A stretch of 64,000 nt of DNA from Lewinellaceae bacterium (GCA_016712415.1 JADJRC010000049.1:285737-349736), one strand, 5' to 3'. Positions 9,675-18,511 are shown, counted from the first letter of the stretch. Notes: generated by a model from the sequence alone, not told the origin. A program made the numbers and translations.

Positions 9675-10611
9675 ATGAACCGACAACTATTTAAATACCT
9701 GCTTTTGGCCCCGGTGCTGTTCCTGTTTGCCTGCGTCAAAACGGAGATTATTCCCGAAACGCTGGAGCCGGTACTCACCCTTTCCCCCTCCGTCGTTTCC
9801 CTCTCTGCCGGGGAAAATTTTCAACTTACCGCCACTTACACTGACGCACTTGGCGAAAACAGAACCGATCTTATCCAGTGGTCAAGTGCCGATGCGACGG
9901 TAGCCTCCGTCAGTGCCACAGGCCGGGTGACCGCTCTGTCGGCAGGACAGGCCTGGGTAGTGGCTGCTGCTCCGGACGGGCTGACCGACTCTACCCTCGT
10001 CACAGTAGTCGCCAACAGCAATGCGGTCGCCCGCGTAGATATCCTCAACGCTCCGGCCATGCTGAACGAAGGCGCATCGGCAACCTTACAGGCCAAAGCC
10101 TTTAACAGCAATAATCAGGAAATCAGCGGCGCAGCCATCATTTGGAGCAGTTCCAACACCGGTATCATCAGCGTCAGTCCGGGTGGTGTTCTTAACGCTC
10201 TCAGCTCCGGCACGGCCGCCATTACGGCTACAGCAGACGGGGTCAGCAGCCTTCCGGCCAATATTCAGGTACTGCCTCCGGGCGGCATGACCCGTTCGGG
10301 CGTCTTTTCCGGCAACTCCGGCTATACCGTCAAAGGCACAGCCACTCTTCAACAATCCGCCACGGCACTTACCCTGACTCTTGGCAGCGATTTTATGGCC
10401 TCCAACGGCCCCATGCTTGGCGTGTACCTCGCAAAAAATGCTTCCGGCGGCCTGAGCGCGCAAAACAGTTTGAAACTCGGCAACCTGACAGCCAACAACG
10501 GTATGCAAAAGCTATGCCGTACCGGCAGGAGTCGGGCTGACCGACTATGACTATGTAGTAATTTACTGTATTCCTTTCAACATCCGGTTCGGCACAGCCT
10601 CGCTGCTGTGA
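9675..10611 (+). CDS. Lipoprotein with BIG2-type Ig-like repeats and a C-terminal DM13 domain (frameshifted)
   Basis: The N-terminus MNRQLFKYLLLAPVLFLFAC ends in a lipobox (LFAC), so the product is a lipoprotein. Two bacterial Ig-like (BIG2) modules follow: LTLSPSVVSLSAGENFQLTA with WSSADATVASVSATGRVTAL, and ARVDILNAPAMLNEGASATL with WSSSNTGIISVSPGGVLNAL. The last about 100 residues (SGVFSGNSGYTVKGTATLQQ, LGVYLAKNASGG) are a DM13 domain. The open frame stops at 10550. Removing one base at the A run near 10506-10510 restores QSYAVPAGVGLTDYDYVVIY and the conserved C..F..FG.A.L ending at 10611. DM13 domains have been proposed to work in redox or electron transfer. The outer-membrane barrel gene starts 54 bases downstream, so the two may act together at the cell surface. 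Confidence 0.82.
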
Positions 10612-10665
10612 GCAGCACGAATGGTCTTTACTGAACAACAGCGCACCCACACAAACTTTTCCTTT

Positions 10666-11529
10666 ATGCAATACAATCGAATCATCATGGGCAGCCTGCT
10701 GCTGCTCTCGCTTTTTTCCACCGGCGCCTTTGCCAATGGCTGGCCACAGCCCAAAGGCCACGGTTTTTTCAAACTGGATTTCAGCATGATCCGGGCACGT
10801 ACATTTTACGGCATGGACGGCAATATTTACGACATCAATGGCGCCGGAACCCTGCTGGGTAACTACACTACGTCATTTTACGGCGAATACGGCATTACCA
10901 ACCGCCTTACCGCTATAGCCTACGTGCCCTTTCTGGTGCGCAATACCGTAAACGAAGGGGTCGGCGCCCTCACAGGTGAAATATTGCAGCCGGGTCTGGA
11001 GAACACTGCGTTCGGTGATGCAGACCTGGGTCTGCGCTTCGGTCTGATTAGGAAAGGCGGGTTCGTGCTCAGCACTTCGCTGACTGTTGGCATCCCGAGC
11101 GGCGACTTTACGAATGCCGACCTGCTGTATACCGGCGACGGTGAATTCAATCAGCTCATCAAGGCCGAATGGGGATATGGCGCCGCGCGCTGGTATGCTT
11201 CCGGCAACATTGGCGTGAATAACCGGACAAAAGGGTTTTCAGAAGAATTTCGCTACCATCTGGAGGCCGGATACTGGCTGCTCAAAAGCAAACTGCTGGC
11301 CTCAATCAAACTTGCCGGTGTGGAATCGTTCAACAATGGCAACCCGACAAGTTCCGGCAACGGCCTGTTTTCCAATAATGTCGAGTTTATGTCGCCGCAG
11401 TTTTCACTCGCCTACGAACACCGGCAAAAATGGGGGGTAAGTGCGCAAATTGCCGGCGCTTTTAATGGTAAAAATGCCCTGGCATCTCCGGCCTTGTCGG
11501 TAGGGTTGTATGTCAAAACAGGGAAATAA
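10666..11529 (+). CDS. Outer-membrane beta-barrel protein
   Basis: About 287 residues. The ATG at 10666 gives MQYNRIIMGSLLLLSLFSTG followed by AFANGW, a signal peptide; an ATG 45 bases upstream would put extra polar residues in front of it. The mature part alternates short amphipathic strands rich in Tyr, Phe and Gly (SFYGEYGITNRLTAIAYVPF, DLGLRFGLIRKGGFVLSTSL, LEAGYWLLKSKLLASIKLAG) and ends with a strand, typical of an outer-membrane barrel similar to the 'transporter'/phenol-meta-pathway type porins. No specific substrate is indicated. It probably shares a transcript with the DM13 lipoprotein gene. Confidence 0.75.
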   Translation: MQYNRIIMGSLLLLSLFSTGAFANGWPQPKGHGFFKLDFSMIRARTFYGMDGNIYDINGAGTLLGNYTTSFYGEYGITNRLTAIAYVPFLVRNTVNEGVGALTGEILQPGLENTAFGDADLGLRFGLIRKGGFVLSTSLTVGIPSGDFTNADLLYTGDGEFNQLIKAEWGYGAARWYASGNIGVNNRTKGFSEEFRYHLEAGYWLLKSKLLASIKLAGVESFNNGNPTSSGNGLFSNNVEFMSPQFSLAYEHRQKWGVSAQIAGAFNGKNALASPALSVGLYVKTGK

Positions 11530-11612
11530 GACTGATTGGCGCCTGCTATGAGTCATTCCGAATTCTGGCTATCACCAAGCGGATTCGTCAAGACCTGAGC
11601 ACACAGATGACG

Positions 11613-11620
11613 TATATTTG
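11613..11620 (+). promoter_or_regulatory. -7 promoter box of the omega-amidase gene
   Basis: TATATTTG is a perfect Bacteroidota -7 box 21 bases before the ATG at 11642. Confidence 0.4.
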
Positions 11621-11641
11621 CCCCACACTAACCGTCCTGTC

Positions 11642-12474
11642 ATGCGCCTCACCATCGTCCAATCCGAACTTGCCTGGGAAAATGCGGCCGCCAACCGCAG
11701 CATGTTTGCCCGGAAAATTGCTCCCCTGGCCGGCAATACCGACCTCGTGGTGCTGCCCGAAATGTTTACCACCGGCTTTTCGATGAATGCTGCGGCGCTG
11801 GCCGAGCCGATGGACGGCTCCACGGTGCAGTGGATGGGCGAGCAGGCTGCCAAAACAGGCGCAGCTGTTACAGGCAGTTTTATCTGCATGGAGAACCGGC
11901 AGTATTTCAACAGGCTCATCTTTATGCGGCCCGACGGCACATACGACCTGTACGACAAGAGGCACCTGTTTACCCTGGCCGGGGAGCACGAATTTTATAC
12001 GCCAGGCAACAAACAAATAGTGGCAGATTGGATGGGCTGGCGCATCAGGCCACTCGTGTGCTACGACCTGCGGTTCCCGGTCTGGAGCCGCAACGCCGCC
12101 CCGCACGACAGCGACAGCATGCCCTCGGGCACAACAGATGCCGGCGCCTTAGGGCAGGCGCAAACAGGAAGTGCCGACCTTTACCTTTATGTAGCCAACT
12201 GGCCCGGTCGCCGGGCGCACCACTGGCGCACACTGCTCGCCGCACGAGCCATTGAAAACCAGGCATTTGTAGCCGGCGTGAATATTGTTGGCAAAGATGG
12301 AAACGGACATGAATATGTGGGGACTCGGCTATTATTGATTTTTCAGGACAGCCGTTTGTCCAAATTTCCGGGCAGGAAGGCGCGCATACAACCGAACTAT
12401 CCCTTGACAGTTTGAGGCAATACAGGCAACAATTGCCTTTTTTGCAGGACGCAGATGTTTTTCAACTGCCCTGA
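11642..12474 (+). CDS. Nitrilase-family omega-amidase (YafV type, frameshifted)
   Basis: A carbon-nitrogen hydrolase of the omega-amidase branch, which removes ammonia from alpha-ketoglutaramate-type metabolites in metabolite repair. The catalytic triad is visible: Glu in VVLPEMFTTGFSM, Lys in YDLYDKRHLF and Cys in RPLVCYDLRFPVWSRN. Family blocks LYLYVANWP, HWRTLLAARAIENQAFVAGVN and GKDGNGHEYVG follow. After this the frame goes wrong at the GGGG run near 12318. Adding or dropping one base restores DSAIIDFSGQPFVQISGQEG, SLDSLRQYRQQLPFL and a stop at 12472-12474, giving the expected length of about 277. The start is MRLTIVQSELAWE at 11642. Confidence 0.88.
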
Positions 12475-12505
12475 AAAGATTTTTCCATTTTTTGTTTCAA
12501 AAACA

Positions 12506-12534
12506 TTGGTTTTTCAAATCCATTTCTACCTTTG
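12506..12534 (+). promoter_or_regulatory. Bacteroidota-type promoter with long leader, upstream of the NlpC/P60 gene
   Basis: A -33 TTG (12506-12508) is followed after 18 bases by a perfect -7 box TACCTTTG (12527-12534). Transcription would start near 12540, giving a leader of about 185 bases before the ATG at 12726. The leader contains a hairpin, ACGGCC at 12686-12691 pairing with GGCCGT at 12700-12705, shortly before the start. Confidence 0.55.
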
Positions 12535-12725
12535 CACCGGGTTTGTTCTTAATCTGCCTTGAATTGCAGCATTTCTTTCTAATCTTTCCTTGAATACATT
12601 CCGCCATAAACAAACCCGGCAAGCACGCATCCCATTGCCTTCATAACATTTGACAAAACCAATTTTATCGCCCATGGCGGGGCGTACGGCCAGATTTCCG
12701 GCCGTGAACCAAAACGACATAACCA

Positions 12726-13472
12726 ATGTCAGACAGTCTTCCTTCCAGTTGCCCCAGAGGACTTTTTTCGTTACTTTTTTCCCTCGCTTTTACTGTTTTC
12801 TCCATTACGCCGGCTGTTGCCAACAACAACGACCCGAACCCTCCTGTCACGACGAGTGAGCAACTGATGCAGTTGCGGGAGTTCATTGCCGGCTATGCCC
12901 AGAATTTTGTCGGTATCGAGTACCGGCACGGCGGCAACAGCACGGAAACCGGGTTCGATTGTTCCGGTTTTACCAGTTTTGCCCTGAATGAATTCGGCAT
13001 AAAGGTTTCTGCGTGCTCATCAACCCAGGCCACGCAGGGCGACGAGGTCAGCCTTGACGCGGTAAAACCGGGCGATCTGATTTTTTTCGGGCGCAAAGGC
13101 CGTATAAAACACGTAGCCCTTGTGGTCAGAAACACTGAAGAGGGTATTATTTGCGTACACAGTACCTGCTCGAAGGGCATTATGGTGGAAAATATTTCCA
13201 CGTCGAAGTACTGGAAACCGAAAATCATGTTTGCCCGTGATGTGGTATCCACGCAGGCGCTGGAAAAATGCCTGTTGCCCCTGCCAGGTGAATGCGAACA
13301 GCAGAATGACCTGTTTTCCACCGCTCCGACATCTGAACAAATGCCCGATTGTATTGAGGAATCACAAGAAAATATCTGCCAGAGCATTGCGCCATTGGCG
13401 ATGCTTGACGCGCCCGATCTCGCAGCGCTGCAGTTATTCAATTGCGGCTCCGTTATCCGGGGATTGCATTAA
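12726..13472 (+). CDS. NlpC/P60 family cell-wall hydrolase
   Basis: A 248-residue secreted cysteine peptidase of the NlpC/P60 (C40) family, which cuts peptide cross-links of peptidoglycan. The signal peptide spans LFSLLFSLAFTVFSITPAVA. The catalytic Cys is in FDCSGFTSFALNEFG (about residue 79), the His in IKHVALVVRN and the third polar residue in ICVHSTCSKG. DAVKPGDLIFFGRKG is the conserved strand between them. The C-terminal 70 residues are Cys-rich and acidic without a recognised domain. It has its own promoter with a long leader and is followed by a bidirectional terminator. Confidence 0.9.
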   Translation: MSDSLPSSCPRGLFSLLFSLAFTVFSITPAVANNNDPNPPVTTSEQLMQLREFIAGYAQNFVGIEYRHGGNSTETGFDCSGFTSFALNEFGIKVSACSSTQATQGDEVSLDAVKPGDLIFFGRKGRIKHVALVVRNTEEGIICVHSTCSKGIMVENISTSKYWKPKIMFARDVVSTQALEKCLLPLPGECEQQNDLFSTAPTSEQMPDCIEESQENICQSIAPLAMLDAPDLAALQLFNCGSVIRGLH

Positions 13473-13578
13473 AAAAACCAACCGGCCTCAATTGCCATAC
13501 CTAAAGTCCCGTTCCGGGCAGTTCGGCCCGATGGCGCTGTAAGAGTACGCCACGCATTAAAACAAAACGCACCATGAG

Positions 13579-13614
13579 AAAAAAGGGTATTCCCAAAAGG
13601 AATGGCCCTTTTTT
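13579..13614. terminator. Bidirectional intrinsic terminator
   Basis: An A6-GGG arm at 13579-13587 pairs with CCC-T6 at 13606-13614, and inner ATTCC/GGAAT arms close a 5-base loop. Runs of A and T on either side let it serve the NlpC/P60 gene (plus) and the DUF2892 gene (minus). Confidence 0.75.
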
Positions 13615-13632
13615 CATTGCATGCCTGTGCGA

Positions 13633-13845
13633 TTATTTTTGAGATGGCGCCGGGCAGGTAGACAAACCCACCAGGGCGTAGATCGGGCAAAAACCGACCA
13701 GGCTGGTCAGCACGAAAATACCGCCAAGTGCCAGCAGTACATAGCCCAAGATACCGGTAACGGTACCGGTGAAATACAGAGCGGCAAACACCACCGCAAG
13801 GATGATGCGCACGATTTTGTCGGTAGACCCCATGTTCTTTTTCAT
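13633..13845 (-). CDS. YgaP-like (DUF2892) small membrane protein
   Basis: A 70-residue protein with two hydrophobic helices: IVRIILAVVFAALYFTG and ILGYVLLALGGIFVLTSLVG, the second ending in the conserved FCPIYALVGLSTC. This is the DUF2892/YgaP transmembrane family, in which CP.Y...G..TC is invariant. Function is unknown; relatives are often linked to rhodanese or sulfur metabolism. It is the last gene of the minus-strand run that starts with ccoS and includes the Crp/Fnr regulator, and it ends before the bidirectional terminator at 13579-13614. Confidence 0.85.
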   Translation of the reverse strand: MKKNMGSTDKIVRIILAVVFAALYFTGTVTGILGYVLLALGGIFVLTSLVGFCPIYALVGLSTCPAPSQK

Positions 13846-13857
13846 CGTGTGTAATCG

Positions 13858-13962
13858 TTAATGGTGAAGAAACTGTATGACAAGGGCAATTAAAGCAGCG
13901 ATACCTGTGCAAATCAGGCAAACGATCGCAAATTTGATCCATTTTGACTTTGTGCTGAGCAT
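13858..13962 (-). CDS. Small single-span membrane protein, 34 residues
   Basis: Reading 13962 down to 13858 gives MLSTKSKWIKFAIVCLICTG followed by IAALIALVIQFLHH and a stop. It has a basic N-terminus and one 20-residue hydrophobic span, then a short His-rich tail. The frame lies 12 bases before the DUF2892 gene and 48 bases after the Crp/Fnr stop, on the same strand, with AACAGGG just before the ATG. I do not recognise a family. Position in the oxidase gene cluster suggests a membrane-associated partner, but that is inference. Confidence 0.5.
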   Translation of the reverse strand: MLSTKSKWIKFAIVCLICTGIAALIALVIQFLHH

Positions 13963-14010
13963 CCCTGTTAATTACCCTGCAAATTTCGCGATTGTACACG
14001 GCGCACTATG

Positions 14011-14670
14011 CTACCCAGGTAGCATAAGTGCCAATATCCGAATGCGGCCGCGTTGCAGCCGGACCATTCCTTTCCGTTCCATTTGTTTGAGCAGGCGGGA
14101 TACCACGGCACGCGCCGTTCCGAGGTCGTCGGCAATTTCCTGGTGCGACAGGTGGAGCACCAGGGTGTTGAGCAGGGTCGATTTTTCCCTGAGGTATTTG
14201 GCCAGTCTGTGGTCGAGGCTTGAAAACCCGATCTCGTCCACAACTTCCAGCAACTCATCGAAGCGGCGCGAAAAAGATTCCAGCACAAAATCGAACCAGG
14301 CCGGGTATTTTCTGCCCAGCAGATAGGCCAGCTCGGCAGGAATACCGATCAGTTCGGTATTCTGTTGGGCGATTGCCTTGACCCTGCTTTTTTCCTGTTT
14401 CAGACAGGATGAGAGGGTCATCGCACAACTTTCGCCGGTATGGATGTAGTACAGCAATATCTCATGTCCGGCGTCGTCGACCCGCACAACCTTCACCGAG
14501 CCATTTATCACAAGCGGTATATGCCGGATATTATCGCCTGCATTCAACAGCACTTCTCCCGGTGCGATGGAGCGCAACACCGCACGTTCGGCAATTGCTT
14601 CAGCAATTCCGGCGCCGCCGAGCAAGGGAAAATGCAGGCGGATGGCGGGCTTGATCTGTTCGTTTGTCAT
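14011..14670 (-). CDS. Crp/Fnr family transcription regulator
   Basis: About 219 residues with an N-terminal cyclic-nucleotide-binding-like beta-roll (SIAPGEVLLNAGDNIRHIPL, INGSVKVVRVDDAGHEILLY) and a C-terminal helix-turn-helix (SHQEIADDLGTARAVVSRLL). I use the ATG at 14668-14670 (MTNEQIKP); an upstream Met would overlap the preceding gene. The N-terminal Cys cluster that binds Fe-S in E. coli FNR is absent. Two Cys sit instead in the GESCAMTLSSCLKQEK loop, as in many Bacteroidota Crp/Fnr proteins, so the signal is unclear. Being the distal gene of the cbb3 operon suggests control of microaerobic respiration. No obvious palindromic operator was found before ccoS. Confidence 0.88.
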   Translation of the reverse strand: MTNEQIKPAIRLHFPLLGGAGIAEAIAERAVLRSIAPGEVLLNAGDNIRHIPLVINGSVKVVRVDDAGHEILLYYIHTGESCAMTLSSCLKQEKSRVKAIAQQNTELIGIPAELAYLLGRKYPAWFDFVLESFSRRFDELLEVVDEIGFSSLDHRLAKYLREKSTLLNTLVLHLSHQEIADDLGTARAVVSRLLKQMERKGMVRLQRGRIRILALMLPG

Positions 14671-14698
14671 CTTCTGGAACGGCATTCCGGGGCAATAT

Positions 14699-15382
14699 TC
14701 AGTGGCATTCCATTCCGGCCTTCGGAACGGCAGATTCAAACAGAGACAGGTCGAGGTGTAAACCGCGTTGCAGCAACACCAGGCCGGCGATAACGATCAA
14801 TACCGGCTGTAATACCCGTATCCTGCGAACGGCCACAGGCAGCGACCGTCCCAATACGCTCATCATGAGCAACAGCGGCAGGGTGCCGGCGCCGAATAGC
14901 GCCATAAACAGTCCTCCGGCTGCGCCGTCCGTAGTAGCGATGGCCGCAGCAAGTGCGGCATATACCATTCCACAAGGCAGCAGTCCGTTCAGCAACCCGA
15001 AATAGAAAACACCGCCACCTGAATGCCTGCGCATCAGGCGGCCCATGCCGTTTTGTATACGTTGCGTAAATCCGCTGAAGCCCGGCAGGGCTGTTACCAG
15101 GCGTTCGAATCGCCAGGCAGCAAAGGCCATCAGGATCAACAATACTCCCGCGCCTATAGACAAAGCCTTTTGCAGGCCCGCAAGTGCCAGTCCCTTGCCT
15201 GCAAGACCGAAAAAGATGCCCAGCAGCACATAAGTCAGGATTCGCCCGCTGTGGTACAGCAGCATTTGCCGCCATACCTGTCTTTTTCCCGTGGCATCGA
15301 GGGGCAGCGCGAGCATGAGCGGACCGCACATACCCACGCAATGCATACTACCAGCCAAACCGAGGAGCAACGGAGCGAGCAT
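14699..15382 (-). CDS. Sulfite exporter TauE/SafE family (UreH/DsbD-like) membrane protein
   Basis: A 227-residue membrane protein with about six hydrophobic helices. The opening GLAGSMHCVGMCGPLMLALP and the central LNGLLPCGMVYAALAAA are the signature of the UreH/DsbD_2-like group commonly found after ccoG/ccoH. The Cys residues in HCVGMCG and LPCG, together with Met and His, suggest copper or thiol handling for oxidase assembly, which is an inference from family context. It starts 14 bases after the ccoH stop and ends 28 bases before the Crp/Fnr start, so it is within the operon. Confidence 0.85.
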   Translation of the reverse strand: MLAPLLLGLAGSMHCVGMCGPLMLALPLDATGKRQVWRQMLLYHSGRILTYVLLGIFFGLAGKGLALAGLQKALSIGAGVLLILMAFAAWRFERLVTALPGFSGFTQRIQNGMGRLMRRHSGGGVFYFGLLNGLLPCGMVYAALAAAIATTDGAAGGLFMALFGAGTLPLLLMMSVLGRSLPVAVRRIRVLQPVLIVIAGLVLLQRGLHLDLSLFESAVPKAGMECH

Positions 15383-15396
15383 ATTGAGGAGGTCGA

Positions 15397-15840
15397 TCAG
15401 GCGTTGGTGATAAAAACCGAGGTTTCCCAGTAATACTTCTTGCCGCCGGCCTCCCAGTCCAGTTCGACATACCAGATGCCGGAGGCTAGCTTTGCCGTCG
15501 GGATGTCGAAGGTACCGGACTGATCTATCTTTACGGTAAAGTCGTCGCCGGTTGTTGACGGGCGGTAGAACTTGGCATTGCCGGAGGCAATATTCATTTC
15601 TTTTGGAAATTGCACCAATACCGTTTGGGACGGCGCCAGAAAATGCACCTGCGGCAGATCTTTCAGGCCGGCGGTATTTTGCTTTTTCTCCAGGCGCTCC
15701 TGGTAGTTCAGGTCAAGGTTATAATAATCTTTTTGCATCAGTCCGGGATCATGGGATCGCGATGCGATGACGATGCCGACCATTGCCAGCACGAAGGCGC
15801 CGTAAAAAAGCGCAATGCCTGTTCCCCAGTTAAATTTCAT
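15397..15840 (-). CDS. ccoH: FixH/CcoH family cbb3 oxidase assembly protein
   Basis: A 147-residue protein anchored by one N-terminal helix (GIALFYGAFVLAMVGIVIAS). The FixH signature follows it: SRSHDPGLMQKDYYNLDLNYQERLEK, then a beta-sandwich-like domain ending GIWYVELDWEAGGKKYYWET. FixH/CcoH helps assemble or stabilise the cbb3 oxidase. It sits between ccoG and the TauE/SafE-type gene with short gaps, as in other Bacteroidota cbb3 operons. Family assignment is firm; the individual role is by homology. Confidence 0.9.
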   Translation of the reverse strand: MKFNWGTGIALFYGAFVLAMVGIVIASRSHDPGLMQKDYYNLDLNYQERLEKKQNTAGLKDLPQVHFLAPSQTVLVQFPKEMNIASGNAKFYRPSTTGDDFTVKIDQSGTFDIPTAKLASGIWYVELDWEAGGKKYYWETSVFITNA

Positions 15841-15897
15841 GGTGTTGATGGTTTAAGTTCGTGAATCAAACGGCAGCAAGATACTTAAGCGACCGGT

Positions 15898-17469
15898 TCA
15901 ATGGTCCTGTTCTTGCTTATCCTCGTGTTCCTCCTCTTTTTCCTTATCCTTATCATGTTTTGGCATAAAAACGGGTCCCAGAAAGTTTGTTTCCACCCCG
16001 TCAATTTTTTTGCCGTCGGAGATCACGTCTATCCTGACGGGCGTTTTTCTGCCTTTGAGCAGGTCGACGGGCATTTCGACAAAAAAAGCGCCCTCCATTT
16101 TGCTGTTTTTGGGAATGCTTTCCGGCGCCTGCCCTACGATCCGTATAACACCGCCCGGCGTGGCCATTTCGAGTCGCACAGGCAGATCCCGGTTTGTTTT
16201 GTTGATGAGTACGTAAGTGTAGAGGTTGGTCAGGTGCGCTTCATCCACCTCCTGGTACAGTTGTCCCGGCGAACGCAGAATGATCGTTTCCACAATGCCG
16301 CGTCGTGCGAGCAGGAACACATCGAGCGATAAAAGAGCGATTAAAACGGCTGTATATGCAAATACCCGTGTGGTAAAGATTTTGCGCCGACCCGAATCAA
16401 TGCCGGTCATGGAATCGTAGCGGACCAGCCCTCGCGGCCTGCCGACCCTGTCCATGATTGCGTCGCAGGCATCGATACAAGCCGTGCAGTTGGTACATTC
16501 CAGCTGGGTGCCATTGCGAATATCAATGCCGGTGGGGCACACTGCAACGCATAGTTTACAGTCGATGCAATCGCCTAAAACGGCGCCGCCGGCGGTACCC
16601 GTGCCGCTGCCCGCCACCGCAGACTGAATCTGTTGCAGGGGATTGTTCCGTTCACTGCCCTGCGCTTCCGTTCCGGCGCCGGTTTTTTTCAGTTTGCCAC
16701 GCGGCTCACCCCGCACATAATCGTATGCCACTACTATAGAATCCTTGACCAGCAGTACGCCCTGCAGGCGGCCGTACGGGCAGATGGTGGTACATACCTG
16801 CTCCCGCAGCCGCGAAAACACGCCGTAAAACACCCCGGAGAAAATCAGCATGGCCACAAAACCATAGAAGTTCTGCGATACAGGCTCTTTAACGATCTGT
16901 ATCACGGCATCCATTCCGATAACGTAAGCCAGAAAATAATTGGACACGACGACGGCAATCAAGAAGAAAACGACGTGCTTCAGGGTCTTTTTCCGGATCT
17001 TTTCGGTCGTCCAGGGCGCTTTGTCCAGCCTGCGCTGCTCGTTGGAGTCGCCTTCAATCCAGTATTCTATTTTTCGGAAAAACATTTCCATGAATACCGT
17101 CTGTGGGCACACCCAACCGCAAAATAATCGTCCGTAGACAACCGTAAAGAGAATAATGAACACGATAAACGTGAGCATCGCCAACACGAACAAATGAAAA
17201 TCCTGCGGGGTGAACAGCAGGCCGAACAGCACAAATTTCCGCTCCAGTACGTTGAACAACAGAAATTGCTCGCCATCAACTTTTATGAACGGCATGGTGA
17301 GGAAGATGGCCAGGAAAGCAAAACTGACCCAGATACGGGCATTGTAAAAGCGCCCCGAAGGCTTCTTCGGATACAGCCAGATGCGCTTGCCCGACTGATC
17401 TACCGTAGCAATATGGTCGCGGTAATCCTCGGCGTCTTCAATGACGTTGTCCAAATATTCTTTATCCAT
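15898..17469 (-). CDS. ccoG: Cytochrome c oxidase accessory protein CcoG (FixG)
   Basis: A 523-residue polyferredoxin-like membrane protein. Hydrophobic helices lie near residues 29-45, 73-110 and 157-215. CGWVCPQTVFMEMFFRKIEY and CTTICPYGRLQGVL carry membrane-proximal Cys pairs, and the ferredoxin domain has two 4Fe-4S motifs (CIDCKLCVAVCPTGIDIR, ECTNCTACIDACDAIMDRVG). The C-terminal part is an Ig-like IG/FixG_C domain (YTYVLINKTNRDLPVRLEMA). CcoG is known as a cupric reductase that supplies Cu(I) for cbb3 assembly. The C-terminus is a charged Lys/Glu/Asp tail. It lies between ccoP and ccoH. Confidence 0.95.
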   Translation of the reverse strand: MDKEYLDNVIEDAEDYRDHIATVDQSGKRIWLYPKKPSGRFYNARIWVSFAFLAIFLTMPFIKVDGEQFLLFNVLERKFVLFGLLFTPQDFHLFVLAMLTFIVFIILFTVVYGRLFCGWVCPQTVFMEMFFRKIEYWIEGDSNEQRRLDKAPWTTEKIRKKTLKHVVFFLIAVVVSNYFLAYVIGMDAVIQIVKEPVSQNFYGFVAMLIFSGVFYGVFSRLREQVCTTICPYGRLQGVLLVKDSIVVAYDYVRGEPRGKLKKTGAGTEAQGSERNNPLQQIQSAVAGSGTGTAGGAVLGDCIDCKLCVAVCPTGIDIRNGTQLECTNCTACIDACDAIMDRVGRPRGLVRYDSMTGIDSGRRKIFTTRVFAYTAVLIALLSLDVFLLARRGIVETIILRSPGQLYQEVDEAHLTNLYTYVLINKTNRDLPVRLEMATPGGVIRIVGQAPESIPKNSKMEGAFFVEMPVDLLKGRKTPVRIDVISDGKKIDGVETNFLGPVFMPKHDKDKEKEEEHEDKQEQDH

Positions 17470-17539
17470 GGGTCAACCATATTAAATGCGTCGACCGGCC
17501 CGGTGCAATACAGCGCCAGGCCGGTCGGCACGGCAATGT

Positions 17540-18511
17540 TTATTTTGAATCCGCAGGCTGTTCCGTTTGCCCTGCGGGAGGTGTTGCAGACGGGTCCTGT
17601 GTCTCGCCCTCCTCATTCCAGATCACCCCCTGGGGATCTTTCTGGTTGGGCGGATTGGTGCCCTGGAGGGAGAGAATATAACTGGCCACTTTTTGCATAT
17701 CGGAAGGCCTCAACTGGCTCTGCCAGGAGATCATGCCTTTCTCGGGAACACCGTATTTGATCGTTTTGAAGATGTTCTTGATACCGCCGCCATGCAGCCA
17801 GTAAGCATCGGCAAAGTTGGGGCCGATGCCGCCCTCGCCTTTTTGGCCATGACAAACGGCGCAACTGTTTTTATAGATCAGTTCACCTTCACCCAGGGCG
17901 CCGCTGTCGGTGATTGCTTCGACATTGGACTCGTCGACGGCGTTTGCTTTACCTGCCAGCGCTATCGACATCGATTTTTTGGCATCGGCCATCTCCGTGT
18001 TATACCGTTCGATGGACGACGGGCCGTCGCCTCCCCAGTGATAGTAGTACATATAGCCGACTGCCCAGATGATCGTCAGGACAAACATATTCACCCACCA
18101 GGGTGGCAGCCGGTTGTCCAGCTCCCGGATACCATCGTAAGCGTGGTGAAAGGTGATCTCCCCTTCATGCTCGATAGGTACAGCGTCTTCCCAGTATTGT
18201 TTGCGCATGCGGGTCCAGAAGCTGTCGCCGGTAGCAGCAGATGCTTCCGCTTCGGCAGGAAGTATAGCGCCGCTTTTTTGGGCTTCCAGTTCGAGTACTT
18301 TTTTATAGAGGAACTGGTTGACTTTGACCACATATATCATCGCCACGATAAACAGGACGGAGCCTGCCACTGCAAGGATAATGGTCATAATATCGGGCAG
18401 CTGTTGCGCCTCTGTTGTGGCCGTCGGAGCGGTTGACTGCACCGCCTGGCTCCACCCGGCGAAGGCCATTGCCATGAATAGCAGGGTGCCTGTATATTTT
18501 TTCGATTTCAT
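17540..18511 (-). CDS. ccoP: cbb3-type cytochrome c oxidase subunit CcoP (mono-haem)
   Basis: 323 residues. A signal-like N-terminus is followed by a membrane helix (IMTIILAVAGSVLFIVAMIY) and then the CcoP N-terminal domain with the second helix PPWWVNMFVLTIIWAVGYMY. The cytochrome c domain has a single haem motif, CAVCHGQKGEGGIGPN, and a distal Met in EKGMISWQSQL. Proteobacterial CcoP usually has two haems; the single-haem form is known in Bacteroidota. The subunit passes electrons from periplasmic cytochrome c to CcoO and the CcoN site. The Pro/Gln-rich tail is low complexity. Confidence 0.95.
   Translation of the reverse strand: MKSKKYTGTLLFMAMAFAGWSQAVQSTAPTATTEAQQLPDIMTIILAVAGSVLFIVAMIYVVKVNQFLYKKVLELEAQKSGAILPAEAEASAATGDSFWTRMRKQYWEDAVPIEHEGEITFHHAYDGIRELDNRLPPWWVNMFVLTIIWAVGYMYYYHWGGDGPSSIERYNTEMADAKKSMSIALAGKANAVDESNVEAITDSGALGEGELIYKNSCAVCHGQKGEGGIGPNFADAYWLHGGGIKNIFKTIKYGVPEKGMISWQSQLRPSDMQKVASYILSLQGTNPPNQKDPQGVIWNEEGETQDPSATPPAGQTEQPADSK

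Noticed and set aside
13574..13642. Short open frame starting MRKKGIPKRN
   Set aside because: It coincides with the bidirectional terminator hairpin and has no other support.
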